A stretch of DNA of 64,000 bases, from positions 1 through 64,000 of the forward strand of contig JBGCEH010000026.1 of assembly GCA_045106195.1 (NCBI GenBank), given 5' to 3'. Both the position numbers and the translations under genes were made by a program. Shown here piece by piece: positions 16,786 through 26,097 of this stretch (within the stretch, counting starts at the first letter, position 1; the number at the start of each line of letters is the position of its first letter). The notes under the pieces were generated by a model. That model worked only from the letters and a program-made list of their open reading frames with translations, made no database searches and was not told the origin of the DNA. This DNA is from Granulosicoccus sp045106195 (GTDB lineage: Bacteria > Pseudomonadota > Gammaproteobacteria > Granulosicoccales > Granulosicoccaceae).

Positions 16786-18918
16786 TCACACGCTCAAATG
16801 TTTTAGCAGCAACTGTCTAGACACGCGAATCCAGCGTTTTGCAAGTGGCTCATCAGCATGCTCGAGCGTGACAAAAGCCCGTGTTCCCATGGGAATATGC
16901 TGTAGTGAAGATACTGAACCATCCAGCACCAGCTCTAGATGAAATACTTTTTCTCTTGTTCGGGCAGATTCACCTGCAACAGCCTGCTCCACATCGAATC
17001 CGTCAAATCCAGTGTTAGCCAGTGCTGCACTGGGAAGCTGGTGGCTACCAGAAGGCACCTGCCGCGCTATTCTGGCGGGCAGGCTTGCTGTCATTTCAGG
17101 TGCAAGCCTCACCTGCACACCCTGCACACCCGCCTCCACGTTGCCCAGCGCCGCTTGATCAACCACGGCACGCACCACACGCTCATCAGCATCGATAACA
17201 TAAGCGAGCAGCGTACCTTGCGATACATGCAAGCCTGTAGCAATTTTCTCAATGCCCATGGCAACCCGCCCGTCTACAGGGGATCTAATCACAAGCTTTT
17301 CCATCTGTCGGTGTGCGTTATCAACTTCTGTTTCTGTTTGACGCAGCTGTATAAGAGCGGAGGCAGCAAGATGTGGATCATTGCGCTGGTGACGTGCAAC
17401 ATCCATTCGTGCAAGCTGTGCCGCCGACAACTTCTGTTCCAGCTCGTGTGACAAATCGACTGATGTCAACACCATCAGTGGCTGACCCGCTACTACAACA
17501 TCACCGTTGTTAACCAGGATGTGTTCGAGTTGCCCTGTTTGCGCAGCGTACACTTCTGCCTGTTGATCAACCCACACGATGCCCTGTGTTCGCGTTGAAG
17601 AGGGCAGGGGTACAGTTAGCAGAAACGCGACGACAAACAACACCAGCACGGCAGAAACGGTAATAGCTCGGGTACGCAAATTCTCCAATTCATTCGAACC
17701 CAGAAGAAACTGTAAGAACCGATAGATGGGTAGTGCACACAGTGGAATCAACGAGAACAGTGACAACAGTACCCCTAGCTCATGCAACGTCGAGACAAGG
17801 TAGACGCAGATTACGGCAGCAATGAAAAACCTGTAGGTAGTAGCGGCAGCCCCGTACGCCAGTAGCCAGAATTTCTCTCCGCGAGCGACAACCGGTGGCG
17901 CACTGGACTCTACAACCAGAACATAGCGTTTAAAAAGGTAGCGATAAAACGCTTGCGATCGCCGCGCAAGGCCTGGGCTATCCAGAGCATCTTCCATTAG
18001 ATAATAACCATCAAACTTAAGTAATGGATTGGCATTGAACAACAGTATCGATACCACACCCATAAGCGCTGCTGTGAACGCGATATTGGCAATGATACCG
18101 GTAGACAGGTTGATCCAAAGAAGAATTCCCAGGCTTGCGATGAAAAGGTCCATCATCATGCCAGCTGCAGTCACCAGCATGCGCTGTTGCCGATGCAAGG
18201 TCCAGGCGTCAGTAACATCAACATACGGCATTGGAAATAATACAATAAAAGACACACCCGCTTCAGGAACCTGACCACCCATACCACGCAGCAACAGGCC
18301 ATGTGCAAGCTCATGTAAACACTTGGTCAGCGGATAGAGAAAAACCACATACAAGAACTGTGTTTGACCACCAACATCCTGCCAGTGCGCAGTGACGGCA
18401 GACCAGTTCATAATCAAGCCATACAATGCAGCAATGACCACAGCAGAAACCACCGTATAAATATATCGCGCGCGCACTGCTGATGTCAGCTTGCATATTA
18501 CGTCGAGCAAATTTGTAGGATTAAACAATCGCAAACGCAACATCAACGGATTCATACGAACGAGAAAACGCGTTGACAACGACTCGGAACTAGACGAATC
18601 AGACTGCGAATCGAGAATACCCAGACGTTGTAACTGAACGATCACTGACAACAATTGCTGATCACCGAAGCTTAAGGCATGTCTCTCAACCCACTGTTTG
18701 ATACTGGTCAAGCCATCAAACTGCACGATTTGCATCCACAGATCACGATGAAGCCTGATATGCCTGCCGGTGATGACGTTCTTGACGATTACCCAATGCT
18801 CCTGACGGATCACAGTCGGCGTTACCGTGCAATCGCTTTGCAATCGCGGACACTCTGCCAATCTGGATTGCACGCGCTGCTCAGTCACTTCAGCACACCC
18901 AGTTTCCAACCCAGCCAT
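16786..18918 (-). CDS. M50 zinc metalloprotease-HlyD fusion membrane protein
   Basis: A membrane protein of about 710 residues. The N-terminal 110 residues resemble the PqqD-like wing seen in putative peptide zinc metalloproteases. A transmembrane section follows with HELAHG (HExxH zinc site, near residue 202) and NANPLLKFDGYYLMEDA, which supplies the third zinc ligand of M50/site-2 proteases. After about ten helices the C-terminal third is HlyD-like: a lipoyl half-motif, a short coiled coil and VIRSPVDGRVAMG. The start is set at ATG 18918, inside the upstream adaptor gene; GTG 18948 is possible. The overlap with a second HlyD-type adaptor points to one export or processing complex. The substrate is unknown. 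Confidence 0.85.
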   Translation of the reverse strand: MAGLETGCAEVTEQRVQSRLAECPRLQSDCTVTPTVIRQEHWVIVKNVITGRHIRLHRDLWMQIVQFDGLTSIKQWVERHALSFGDQQLLSVIVQLQRLGILDSQSDSSSSESLSTRFLVRMNPLMLRLRLFNPTNLLDVICKLTSAVRARYIYTVVSAVVIAALYGLIMNWSAVTAHWQDVGGQTQFLYVVFLYPLTKCLHELAHGLLLRGMGGQVPEAGVSFIVLFPMPYVDVTDAWTLHRQQRMLVTAAGMMMDLFIASLGILLWINLSTGIIANIAFTAALMGVVSILLFNANPLLKFDGYYLMEDALDSPGLARRSQAFYRYLFKRYVLVVESSAPPVVARGEKFWLLAYGAAATTYRFFIAAVICVYLVSTLHELGVLLSLFSLIPLCALPIYRFLQFLLGSNELENLRTRAITVSAVLVLFVVAFLLTVPLPSSTRTQGIVWVDQQAEVYAAQTGQLEHILVNNGDVVVAGQPLMVLTSVDLSHELEQKLSAAQLARMDVARHQRNDPHLAASALIQLRQTETEVDNAHRQMEKLVIRSPVDGRVAMGIEKIATGLHVSQGTLLAYVIDADERVVRAVVDQAALGNVEAGVQGVQVRLAPEMTASLPARIARQVPSGSHQLPSAALANTGFDGFDVEQAVAGESARTREKVFHLELVLDGSVSSLQHIPMGTRAFVTLEHADEPLAKRWIRVSRQLLLKHLSV

Positions 18919-20738
18919 ACTAGGCGTATACCTGCCCTTCCAAGCCACTGCGAGATCTTTGATTTTTTACCGATCAGAACTTTTCCCAATCCCTCCATAC
19001 CCGGACGTAATGAAGCCGAGTGGTCCAGTACCGCATGAACCTGAACGCTATTTGCACCGTCCTTCACGACAGCAAGAGGCATGATGGCAGTTACTGTACC
19101 CGATAGAACGTTAGAAGGATCTGCTGACATGCGTATGCCGACGGACTGTCCGAGTCGTACGTTTTTCACATCGTACTCCGAGACATCAAGCACCAGCCGA
19201 TGAGAATTTATCGAGCCAAGCGTAAACAAGGCATCGCCCGATGAGACAGCAGCTCCCAGAAAATCATCCCAGCTACCACTCAGCACGACGCCATCAACAG
19301 GTGCTACCAGTATCATTCTTTCTCGTCGCAATGCCAACTGAGAGAGTTCGGTTTGCAAGTGAGCGGCTTGCTCTTTCAAGCGTGTCACGTCAACGCGGTC
19401 ATAAGAGGCCAGTGCCTTGGTATAAGCCTGCTGATTCTGTCGTACTTCACTCTCACGCTTTTGTATCTGGAGCTGTAGATCAAGATCATCCAGCGACGCC
19501 AGCACCTGTCCCTTCTCTACCCTATCACCAGCTTTTGCGGAAACCGACTCGACAAATCCGTCCATCGGCGCGATGAGAACATGTCGTTCAGATGCCTCAA
19601 CGCTTAGCGGCGCACTGACGCGGTGTTCGGCAGGCAAAAACAAAAAAAGCAATCCCACTAGACACAAGGTTGTGATCATCATCGCACGTGGCACATGGTC
19701 GCGCATCCAGCGCAATGTATGATGTATCTGCTGTCTGGCAACGGCTGTCACTTTGCGCGAATGGGGATCGGACAAAATCAGCAGGGCAATAGTCAGCCCC
19801 AGCTCACGCTCGAGCCCCGCTTGCTCTGATCGAGTGAAGGGCCGATCTACAGAACGTTCCAGTGATATGGCATAGCATTGACCCGAAGCGGCAACCGGTA
19901 TAATCAGACGCGCACACGGCTTGAGCATAGTCGTTATCGGCGTCTGCACAGCAATGGAAGGTTCTGCCATACATTGATGATCAGTCGACAACGGTTGCGT
20001 CTTGTCGCAATAGGCTTTTTCAATTGCGATAAGCAGTGAATCCGAAGCAGCCAGACGATTATCGACATGTTGCTGCCCAGACAGGCCAAGCAGCCTTGCA
20101 CCTGACACCGTTTGTTGCCGCACACGCAATTGTGCAATAAGGCACCGATCACTGCCAGAGACGATTACCAATTGATCCATCAACTGTGCAAAGGCTGAGG
20201 AAAGCGATCCTGATCGATCAATACAAGCAAGGGCCCATTGCGACAGACGACTGTCTAGGGAAGGCCATGCGACATCGGGTGAGTATCTTCCAAGCGACTT
20301 AAACGCCCATGACACAAGTCGTATCTGAGTCTGCATATCCAGCTTGGTCAAGGCTTGCCTTTCGATGAGCAGTACATGCCTCACCCGCTTGCGGGAACCA
20401 ACGATATCAGGCAAGCACACCACTGATTGATTTTCACGTGTTTCACTAACGGCCCGCACCACAGCGCCATTTTTCGCGCAACGTAGTGCGAGTTTCGCAT
20501 AAGCTGATCCCACTGATGAGTCGACATCCGGCAAACTGGCGAGCGCCTTCATCTGCAGTTGATCGTTTTTTGCATCGACACAATACAGCGTCAGGCAGTG
20601 AGCTTTTAACAAGCTCTGCAACCAGGTTAACCAGTGTCCGAAGCCGCATTCACCTGCACCTTGCACGACAGTGTCTTCGGGCACGACGGTGTGCTTCTGA
20701 TATTTAATATCAGGTGTATAAGGCGCAGAGGTTGACAT
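18885..20738 (-). CDS. HlyD-family adaptor with N-terminal GAF-like sensor region
   Basis: About 617 residues from ATG 20738 (an upstream TTG at 20801 adds residues of no known type). The first 340 residues are soluble and look like one or two GAF-like folds, including a stretch that ends in FTRSEQAGLERELGLTIAL. One transmembrane helix follows (MMITTLCLVGLLFLFL), then a periplasmic adaptor: lipoyl half PMDGFVESVSAKAGDRVEKG, coiled coil, the second half APVDGVVLSGSWDDFLG and beta-barrel. This places a cytoplasmic sensor and a periplasmic tunnel adaptor in one chain. It overlaps the M50-HlyD gene and follows the HEAT-repeat gene, so all three are probably co-transcribed. Confidence 0.8.
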   Translation of the reverse strand: MSTSAPYTPDIKYQKHTVVPEDTVVQGAGECGFGHWLTWLQSLLKAHCLTLYCVDAKNDQLQMKALASLPDVDSSVGSAYAKLALRCAKNGAVVRAVSETRENQSVVCLPDIVGSRKRVRHVLLIERQALTKLDMQTQIRLVSWAFKSLGRYSPDVAWPSLDSRLSQWALACIDRSGSLSSAFAQLMDQLVIVSGSDRCLIAQLRVRQQTVSGARLLGLSGQQHVDNRLAASDSLLIAIEKAYCDKTQPLSTDHQCMAEPSIAVQTPITTMLKPCARLIIPVAASGQCYAISLERSVDRPFTRSEQAGLERELGLTIALLILSDPHSRKVTAVARQQIHHTLRWMRDHVPRAMMITTLCLVGLLFLFLPAEHRVSAPLSVEASERHVLIAPMDGFVESVSAKAGDRVEKGQVLASLDDLDLQLQIQKRESEVRQNQQAYTKALASYDRVDVTRLKEQAAHLQTELSQLALRRERMILVAPVDGVVLSGSWDDFLGAAVSSGDALFTLGSINSHRLVLDVSEYDVKNVRLGQSVGIRMSADPSNVLSGTVTAIMPLAVVKDGANSVQVHAVLDHSASLRPGMEGLGKVLIGKKSKISQWLGRAGIRLVWLGWKLGVLK

Positions 20739-20837
20739 GAGTGGCAGTAGCGCGGGCAGACCGATTGATTTTGCGATACAGCTGTGCCCTGCAACTAGCA
20801 AGCCATGACGGCCTTGTGTTCCAAACCCTGAGCGACG

Positions 20838-21848
20838 TTACCTGGGCACCGTGTTCAACACACGCTCAAGTGTATCAAGCTCCACTTGCTGATCGGACGA
20901 CAAAGGCATGGACCTGAGCGCCTGTACGGCAGCTCGCCTTACCCTCTTCGTCTCCGCCCCGTTTCGAAGTGTCCTAAAGAGCCGCTCTATAACAATGGGT
21001 GAGCTATCCTCATGCCCTGACAAGGAGTACGCAGCCGATGCACGTACGTATTCCGATGCATCGTCAAGCCCGGCCAGTAACGTATCGGTGTACCGACCGT
21101 CCTCGCTCCAACGTGAAAGGATATCCAGGCTAATGCTGCGTACGCCATCATCCTGATGCGAGGTTAGCCAGGCCAGTTGATCCGACAGGTAGGCGCGGCT
21201 ATTGATGTCGACTGCACCGGGATTGGATAACGCCGCCATTGCGCCGACAAGCACGTCCGGCTCAACCTCGCTAGACAGCATTTCAGCTGCGACGTCACGT
21301 GCCTGTGCATTGCCGGGCTGGATATCCTGCAAAAGACGCATTCCCAGTGCACGCTCTTCACGATCGCCGGAGAATATCAGCTCACTGGCCAGTAACAAGG
21401 GCTGCTCACCTTCCACAGCGCCCAGCACTATGGCAAGTCGTCTCTTTCGTTCGGGATCGCTCTCCTGGCGAAATTCATCGATAAGTTGCTGAAGCAAGGC
21501 GGGATCCGCATTCAGGCGAATGACAAGCTTACTAAGTTGGGCGTCAGTCAGACTCAAGCCCCATAAGGCTGAATCTGGCTCGTTGCTCATGGAAGTAACA
21601 ACTGGCTCCAGGCTTGCGGGCTGATCGGCACCAACCGTGTTCGTCTTGCTGTCTGATTTCGTGCTGTCGCTATCGGCTACTTCAAATGGAGAGTCGAGTT
21701 TCACATGAGAACCTGCCGGAGAAGAAACGGATGCATCGTCTCCGGCAAACCTGGAGCTTGTATCAGGGGCTGCATTTTTTCCAGCAGGCCACAGCCCGAT
21801 GACCACTATGGCACTCACTACAACTAACAAGACTACGGTCAGTTTCAT
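20838..21848 (-). CDS. HEAT-repeat protein with N-terminal membrane anchor
   Basis: A 336-residue protein. Residues about 3-20 form a hydrophobic anchor or uncleaved signal; residues 30-110 are low-complexity Ser/Asp-rich; the remainder is a right-handed set of helical pairs with HEAT/PBS-lyase spacing, for example RKRRLAIVLGAVEGEQPLLL, LSNPGAVDINSRAYL, DDGVRSISLDILSRWSEDG and ASEYVRASAAYSLSGHEDSS. HEAT arrays bind other proteins. It likely sits on the periplasmic face and serves the neighbouring HlyD/M50 complex, but this is inferred only from co-orientation and the short spacing. Confidence 0.75.
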   Translation of the reverse strand: MKLTVVLLVVVSAIVVIGLWPAGKNAAPDTSSRFAGDDASVSSPAGSHVKLDSPFEVADSDSTKSDSKTNTVGADQPASLEPVVTSMSNEPDSALWGLSLTDAQLSKLVIRLNADPALLQQLIDEFRQESDPERKRRLAIVLGAVEGEQPLLLASELIFSGDREERALGMRLLQDIQPGNAQARDVAAEMLSSEVEPDVLVGAMAALSNPGAVDINSRAYLSDQLAWLTSHQDDGVRSISLDILSRWSEDGRYTDTLLAGLDDASEYVRASAAYSLSGHEDSSPIVIERLFRTLRNGAETKRVRRAAVQALRSMPLSSDQQVELDTLERVLNTVPR

Positions 21849-21886
21849 GCGTTAGTGAAAGTGTACGTCATGATGTTATTAGAGAA

Positions 21887-21904
21887 CACCACGCCTGGGT
21901 GGTG
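21887..21904 (-). terminator. Hairpin after the calcium-repeat lipoprotein gene
   Basis: On the minus strand CACCAC (21904-21899) and GTGGTG (21892-21887) pair around a six-base loop and are followed by TTCTCTAATAA. The T-tract is weak. It lies 28 bp after the lipoprotein stop and just before the HEAT-repeat gene start, so the lipoprotein may be a separate transcript or read through. Confidence 0.4.
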
Positions 21905-21931
21905 CCTCCTCTGATTATCGTGCGCTGCCAA

Positions 21932-22888
21932 CTAATCCAGTCGATTGAACGGAGGGTCGATGGAAAACGGAATGGATTCGTTATTCGTAGTCCCAGCAGT
22001 TGTATTCTTGACCAGGCGCCAACCGCCTTCGATGACGTCGTTGTCAACGACCGTTCCATTTTGATAGAACAACGGGATATCGGCACAACGCCCTTCATCA
22101 AATCCATAGACATCGGTAAAGGTTGCATTGCCTTCGGCGTCGTCAGTGACGGTACCTTGAGAAAGCCGTGTTATCGAGTCCTGCAACTTGGCCCATGTCC
22201 CCATTCCCACCAGAGCATCGGCGGCAATTGGATTAGGCTGGCTGGCCTGGAACAGCTCCGTTGCGGCTCTGGATGCAGGCCCATACTCACCATCGGCAAA
22301 ATCCGAATAGCTTTGACCGTCAGTGCCACCGAACCCTGCGCAAAAAACCACGCGCTGCACACCTGCTGCGTAAAGGCTGTCGGCGAATATACCACCGACA
22401 TTGCTGCCTCGAATCAGACAGTTGTCATCCCAATTGGGGGTATCCGAATACGCATCAGTCCCAGTTTCCCCTCCACACGGTCGCTCGGGAGTAATGACAT
22501 CGAAGTTTGCCTGCCCCTCGGTCAAGCCCGTTTCGTCATCTAAACCGTCACCATCGAGGTCAACAAATCGATCTTCTTCACTCGCATCGAGCAAGCCATC
22601 GCCATCGGCATCGGAATCATCCCTGTTAGGGATCAAATCACCGTCCAGATCCTGATCCGCTATACGATCATCAATTCCGTCGCCGTCCAGGTCGACATCA
22701 GTGTCAACGACATCGAGAATGCCGTCTTCATCAACATCCGGACCTTCACCTCTAGGAAACCCGTCACCATCAGAATCTGTCGGTGAGTCGCCGCTACTAC
22801 CTCCACAGGCGACCAAGGTGGTAGTCAAGGCTGCCAAGGCCAGGTATTTGCCGGCACATCTGCCTGCATTCGTCAGAAGCTTAACCAT
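21932..22888 (-). CDS. Lipoprotein with thrombospondin-3-like calcium repeats and a PG-binding-like domain
   Basis: A 318-residue outer-membrane or periplasmic lipoprotein. Signal peptide with lipobox LVAC (Cys near 28), preceded by GGAG at the start codon. Residues about 35-125 are Asp-rich repeats of the D-x-D-x-D-G type (DSDGDGFPRG, DLDGDGIDDR, DADGDGLLDA, DLDGDGLDDE), which bind calcium. The C-terminal half contains FADGEYGPASRAATELFQ ... ALVGMGTWAKLQ, matching the PG_binding_1 pattern of a three-helix peptidoglycan-binding domain. Four or more Cys in the C-terminal half could form disulfides. Lies directly upstream of the HEAT/HlyD/M50 genes on the same strand, suggesting an envelope role with them. 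Confidence 0.8.
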   Translation of the reverse strand: MVKLLTNAGRCAGKYLALAALTTTLVACGGSSGDSPTDSDGDGFPRGEGPDVDEDGILDVVDTDVDLDGDGIDDRIADQDLDGDLIPNRDDSDADGDGLLDASEEDRFVDLDGDGLDDETGLTEGQANFDVITPERPCGGETGTDAYSDTPNWDDNCLIRGSNVGGIFADSLYAAGVQRVVFCAGFGGTDGQSYSDFADGEYGPASRAATELFQASQPNPIAADALVGMGTWAKLQDSITRLSQGTVTDDAEGNATFTDVYGFDEGRCADIPLFYQNGTVVDNDVIEGGWRLVKNTTAGTTNNESIPFSIDPPFNRLD

Positions 22889-23193
22889 TTTGTCTCCAGA
22901 TACTAGAACTCGTGAATGTCTGGCGGCATTAGCTTGTTGTAGGCCATTGGCGCATACGACTTTAAGCTAACGAATACATCGTGAGCAAACTTACCCACCA
23001 CCAAAGCCAGTTTAGTCGATCTTGAGACCTGGCCGCTACCTTGACGGCTAAAATCAGGGCAAGGCAGGTGCCCAAGAAGCACACGCTCTGCGACAGCGCC
23101 GCAGAACTGCTATATAACGCACTTGTAACATGAGCCGTGAACCTGAAGCGCCAGGCTACTGGCCAGTTGACGAATGAAGGCCCGGGATCGGGA
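22889..23193. other. Intergenic gap upstream of the calcium-repeat lipoprotein
   Basis: About 305 bp between the lipoprotein start and the cheX stop, on the same strand. The lipoprotein promoter should be here, and termination of the long che operon. I see no clear hairpin with a T-run and no gene. Confidence 0.4.
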
Positions 23194-23646
23194 TCAGGCT
23201 GCTTTTTGCCCCCCGGCAGCTCCCTGAGTCACTGCAACATCCAAAGGCATGCCTTCACAACTGAAGTTAATCCACTCATGCCGGGCCTCTTCGCCGGCAT
23301 CACCTTTCAAAATAGTCGGTAGAGAAAGGTCACAGGTTTCGGGCAACAGGCATTTGACGGTACCGCCCAACATGTTGGTCAGTTCCGTCAGCGTGTCGGT
23401 TCTATCCATATCCGAGGCATCTTCTGCCGAGCAGTTGAACATCACGCCAGCGGCATGTGACAAAAACTGCTCGCTTGCACGAACGCTGACTACACCTTCC
23501 CATGCTCCACTGATGGAGATTTGCGAAATCAGGTAGTGACCTAGCGTAAGCCCACCAGCTTCACCATCGCTAATAGGCAATTCGAGTACAGTCATCCAGA
23601 CGACTTCGACGATCTCACGTAGTTCTTCTTCGCTTATTACACTCAT
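23194..23646 (-). CDS. cheX: CheX-like CheY-P phosphatase
   Basis: A 150-residue protein of the CheX/CheC/FliY phosphatase class, which removes phosphate from CheY. The key segment TLTELTNMLGGTVKCLLPE carries the conserved E-x2-N pair used for catalysis, followed by a strand region with PTILKGD. It is the last gene of the cheA-W-mcp-Y-B-R-X operon, 14 bases after cheR. No cheZ, cheC or cheD is in the window, so this is the only visible signal terminator. The family is assigned by motif, not by search. Confidence 0.75.
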   Translation of the reverse strand: MSVISEEELREIVEVVWMTVLELPISDGEAGGLTLGHYLISQISISGAWEGVVSVRASEQFLSHAAGVMFNCSAEDASDMDRTDTLTELTNMLGGTVKCLLPETCDLSLPTILKGDAGEEARHEWINFSCEGMPLDVAVTQGAAGGQKAA

Positions 23647-23660
23647 GTTGGATACTCCAC

Positions 23661-24473
23661 TCAGGCAATTTTGTAGTAGTGACTTCGATCAGTCGTGACA
23701 CGTTGATAGTCTGTGTTCAGATTCAGTGTTGTCTCTGACAATCCCAGAAACAGACACCCACCAGGTTTGAGAACCTTTCCGGTATTCTGCAAAATTCGCG
23801 TCTTTACATCCGGATCAAAATAGATCAAAACGTTGCGTAGAAAAATAATGTCCATGCTGGGCAGACCACGCCATTCACGAATCAGGTTTAGCTGTTCGAA
23901 TGTGACCATGTCACGCAACTTCGGGCTAACTTCCCAAGACAGTCCCTGCTGCTGAAAGTACTTTGCAAGCAGTTGCATCGGGAGTCCGCGGTTGACCTCG
24001 AGCCGGTTATATCTGCCGGAGGATGCTTTGGCCAGAACTTCTGCTGAAATATCGGTCCCCTTGATGGCAATTCTCGGAACAAGCTGCGGGCAATTCTCAT
24101 GAATGGCCATGGCGATCGTGTAGGGCTCCTGTCCCGTGGAGCAAGCAGCACACCAGATATTTATCGTATCAGAGTGTGTCTTTGCGATGTTAGGCAACAC
24201 ATCCTTGCACAAGGTTTCAAAGGGGTGTGAATCTCGGAAAAAAGACGTCTCGTTAGTGGTCATCGCCTCCACTACGCGCTCAGCCAAGGTCGCATCTCTC
24301 CCACCACGCAAACCTGCCAAAAGCTCAGACAAACCTGCATACTCTGTCTTGCGTGCCAATGAGGTAAGGCGTGATTCAACCAGATATTTCATATCTGTGT
24401 CCAGGGCGATCGCGGATTCCTTGTACACAAGATCGCGAACGAAGTCGAAGTCTGAATTGCTGATTTCGCTCAT
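23661..24473 (-). CDS. cheR: Chemoreceptor methyltransferase CheR
   Basis: S-adenosylmethionine-dependent glutamate methyltransferase for chemoreceptors; 270 residues from ATG 24473. AGGAAGG precedes this ATG by five bases, and the ATG overlaps the cheB stop in ATGA. Motifs: N-terminal helical domain, TTNETSFFRDSHPFETL, the SAM-binding loop IWCAACSTGQEPYTIAM, ATDIS-like GTDISAEVLAKASSGRY, and DIIFLRNVLIYFDPDVK near the C-terminus. No tetratricopeptide extension. Acts in the cytoplasm on the MCP encoded two genes upstream. Confidence 0.95.
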   Translation of the reverse strand: MSEISNSDFDFVRDLVYKESAIALDTDMKYLVESRLTSLARKTEYAGLSELLAGLRGGRDATLAERVVEAMTTNETSFFRDSHPFETLCKDVLPNIAKTHSDTINIWCAACSTGQEPYTIAMAIHENCPQLVPRIAIKGTDISAEVLAKASSGRYNRLEVNRGLPMQLLAKYFQQQGLSWEVSPKLRDMVTFEQLNLIREWRGLPSMDIIFLRNVLIYFDPDVKTRILQNTGKVLKPGGCLFLGLSETTLNLNTDYQRVTTDRSHYYKIA

Positions 24474-25630
24474 GCGCACCTTCCTGAATTAGTAGTGTGT
24501 TTGTGTGAGTCCGAATTGGCTGCCGACTGACCACCCAACCATGCCGGTCGCTTGACCCAGGATGTGATCACCTCCGCCATTCTGTCCAGTGGAACCTCCT
24601 CCTGAGCAAGCCCCGCCATGGCGACCAGTTTGGGCATTCCCCAAACAACCGAAGTGGCTTTGTCCTGCACAACAATGGGACAACCTGCTTCAGCTAACAC
24701 CTCGCTGCCCTTGAGTCCATCAGCCCCCATACCTGTCAGGATGACACCCAGGCACTTACTCCCAAAAATTCCCGGGATAGATCGAAACAGTGGGTCTACC
24801 GAGGGTCGACAGGAGTTTTCCGGTTCATCCTTGTTGAGATTGACGATAACGTCGGTGCCAATTCGGTCCAGCGTCATGTGAAAATTGCCTGGTGCGATGT
24901 ATACCGTTCCGCCCCTTAACTTGTCACCCAGTTGCGCCTCTACCACCTTCAATGAGCTGGCTGCATCGAGACGTCTTGCCAGCTTGGCGGTAAACTCCGC
25001 CGGCATGTGCTGCACGATGACAACCGGTACGCCGATATCGACAGGCAGATTAGACAGTAGCTTTGCCAGCGCATCCGGCCCTCCAGTAGATACGCCGATT
25101 GCAACAATATCTATTCCGCTGCCTTTGATTGAGCGAAGCTCTGTCGCCGTTACTGATGCTTTCGAAGCAACTACGGCAGACGAGCCCGGCGGTGAAACAG
25201 ATTCTGAGGCAGGACCAGATTCAATACTGAGTAACGCCTGGATCTTGGGTAACAGATCTTTTGCAAGGTCTTTACGAATATTCCCGATACCACCTACCGA
25301 ACTTGGCTTCACAGCAAACTCGCTTGCCCCTAACGCCAGTGCATCCAGCGCTGCATCAGAACCCTCCGAAGTCAGGGAACTGACCATGACTGTTTTGATC
25401 GAAGGCCACTTCTTGCGTATTTCGATCAAAGTCTGGATGCCATCCATCTCAGGCATCAGTATGTCAAGCGTTATTAGATCAGGTTTCGTCTGCCGTAACA
25501 TATCTAAGGCAATCTTGCCATTAGCAGCAACACCCACCACTTCGAGCCCGTTTTGTGCGTCGATAACGTCCGATAGTATCCGTTGATACAGACAGGAGTC
25601 ATCAACCACCAGTATTCGCTTATTAGCCAT
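24470..25630 (-). CDS. cheB: Chemotaxis response regulator methylesterase/deamidase CheB
   Basis: Receiver-controlled methylesterase that demethylates and deamidates chemoreceptors. 386 residues from ATG 25630, directly after the cheY stop (TGATATG); a TTG four codons earlier is less likely. REC domain (about 1-120; VVDDS, LDILMPEMDG), a Ser/Pro/Ala-rich linker, then the esterase domain with the catalytic triad: Ser in IGVSTGGPDAL, His in VQHMPAEFTAKLARRLD and Asp in LTGMGADGLKG. Methyl adaptation with cheR in the same operon. A second cheB lies upstream of cheA. Confidence 0.95.
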   Translation of the reverse strand: MANKRILVVDDSCLYQRILSDVIDAQNGLEVVGVAANGKIALDMLRQTKPDLITLDILMPEMDGIQTLIEIRKKWPSIKTVMVSSLTSEGSDAALDALALGASEFAVKPSSVGGIGNIRKDLAKDLLPKIQALLSIESGPASESVSPPGSSAVVASKASVTATELRSIKGSGIDIVAIGVSTGGPDALAKLLSNLPVDIGVPVVIVQHMPAEFTAKLARRLDAASSLKVVEAQLGDKLRGGTVYIAPGNFHMTLDRIGTDVIVNLNKDEPENSCRPSVDPLFRSIPGIFGSKCLGVILTGMGADGLKGSEVLAEAGCPIVVQDKATSVVWGMPKLVAMAGLAQEEVPLDRMAEVITSWVKRPAWLGGQSAANSDSHKHTTNSGRCA

Positions 25631-25631
25631 A

Positions 25632-26018
25632 TCAGGCAGCAACTAGACCGAGCAGTCGCAGCTTTTCGATGATCACATCATCTGTAAACGGCTTCATGAC
25701 ATATTCGTTGGCACCGGCAGCCATGGCTTTCACCACCCGTGACATTTCGGTCTCGGTAGTTACCATCATCAACCAGATATCTGCATTTTTCTTGTCAGCT
25801 CTCACCGCCTTGACAAATTCATAGCCATTCATTTCCGGCATGTTCCAGTCAACCAGACAAATAGCAATATCATCGTTCTCGGCCAAACGCTCCAAGCCTT
25901 CCAAGCCGTGCGCAGCCTCAGATGTCTTAAAATCAAGCTTGTGGAGTATGCGTTTCAAGATGGCACGCATAGCACGAGAGTCATCAATGATGAGCGCATG
26001 TACTTGGGCTTGTGACAT
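25632..26018 (-). CDS. cheY: CheY-like single-domain response regulator
   Basis: 128-residue receiver domain from ATG 26018 with AGGA eight bases upstream. DDS acidic pair, phosphoacceptor Asp in CLVDWNMPEMNGYEF, conserved Thr in MVTTETEM and Lys in VMKPFTDD. The WNMPEMNG form and close length match CheY. Phosphorylated by CheA; the target in this organism may be a flagellar switch or another motor, as no flagellar genes are visible. Lies between the MCP gene and cheB. Confidence 0.92.
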   Translation of the reverse strand: MSQAQVHALIIDDSRAMRAILKRILHKLDFKTSEAAHGLEGLERLAENDDIAICLVDWNMPEMNGYEFVKAVRADKKNADIWLMMVTTETEMSRVVKAMAAGANEYVMKPFTDDVIIEKLRLLGLVAA

Positions 26019-26097
26019 AAACGTATTCCTGAAGTTATACAAATTTCAGGGGTTTACGACCTCTCATCGCAGCCCCTTGTTATCAATGACTGCCAGA

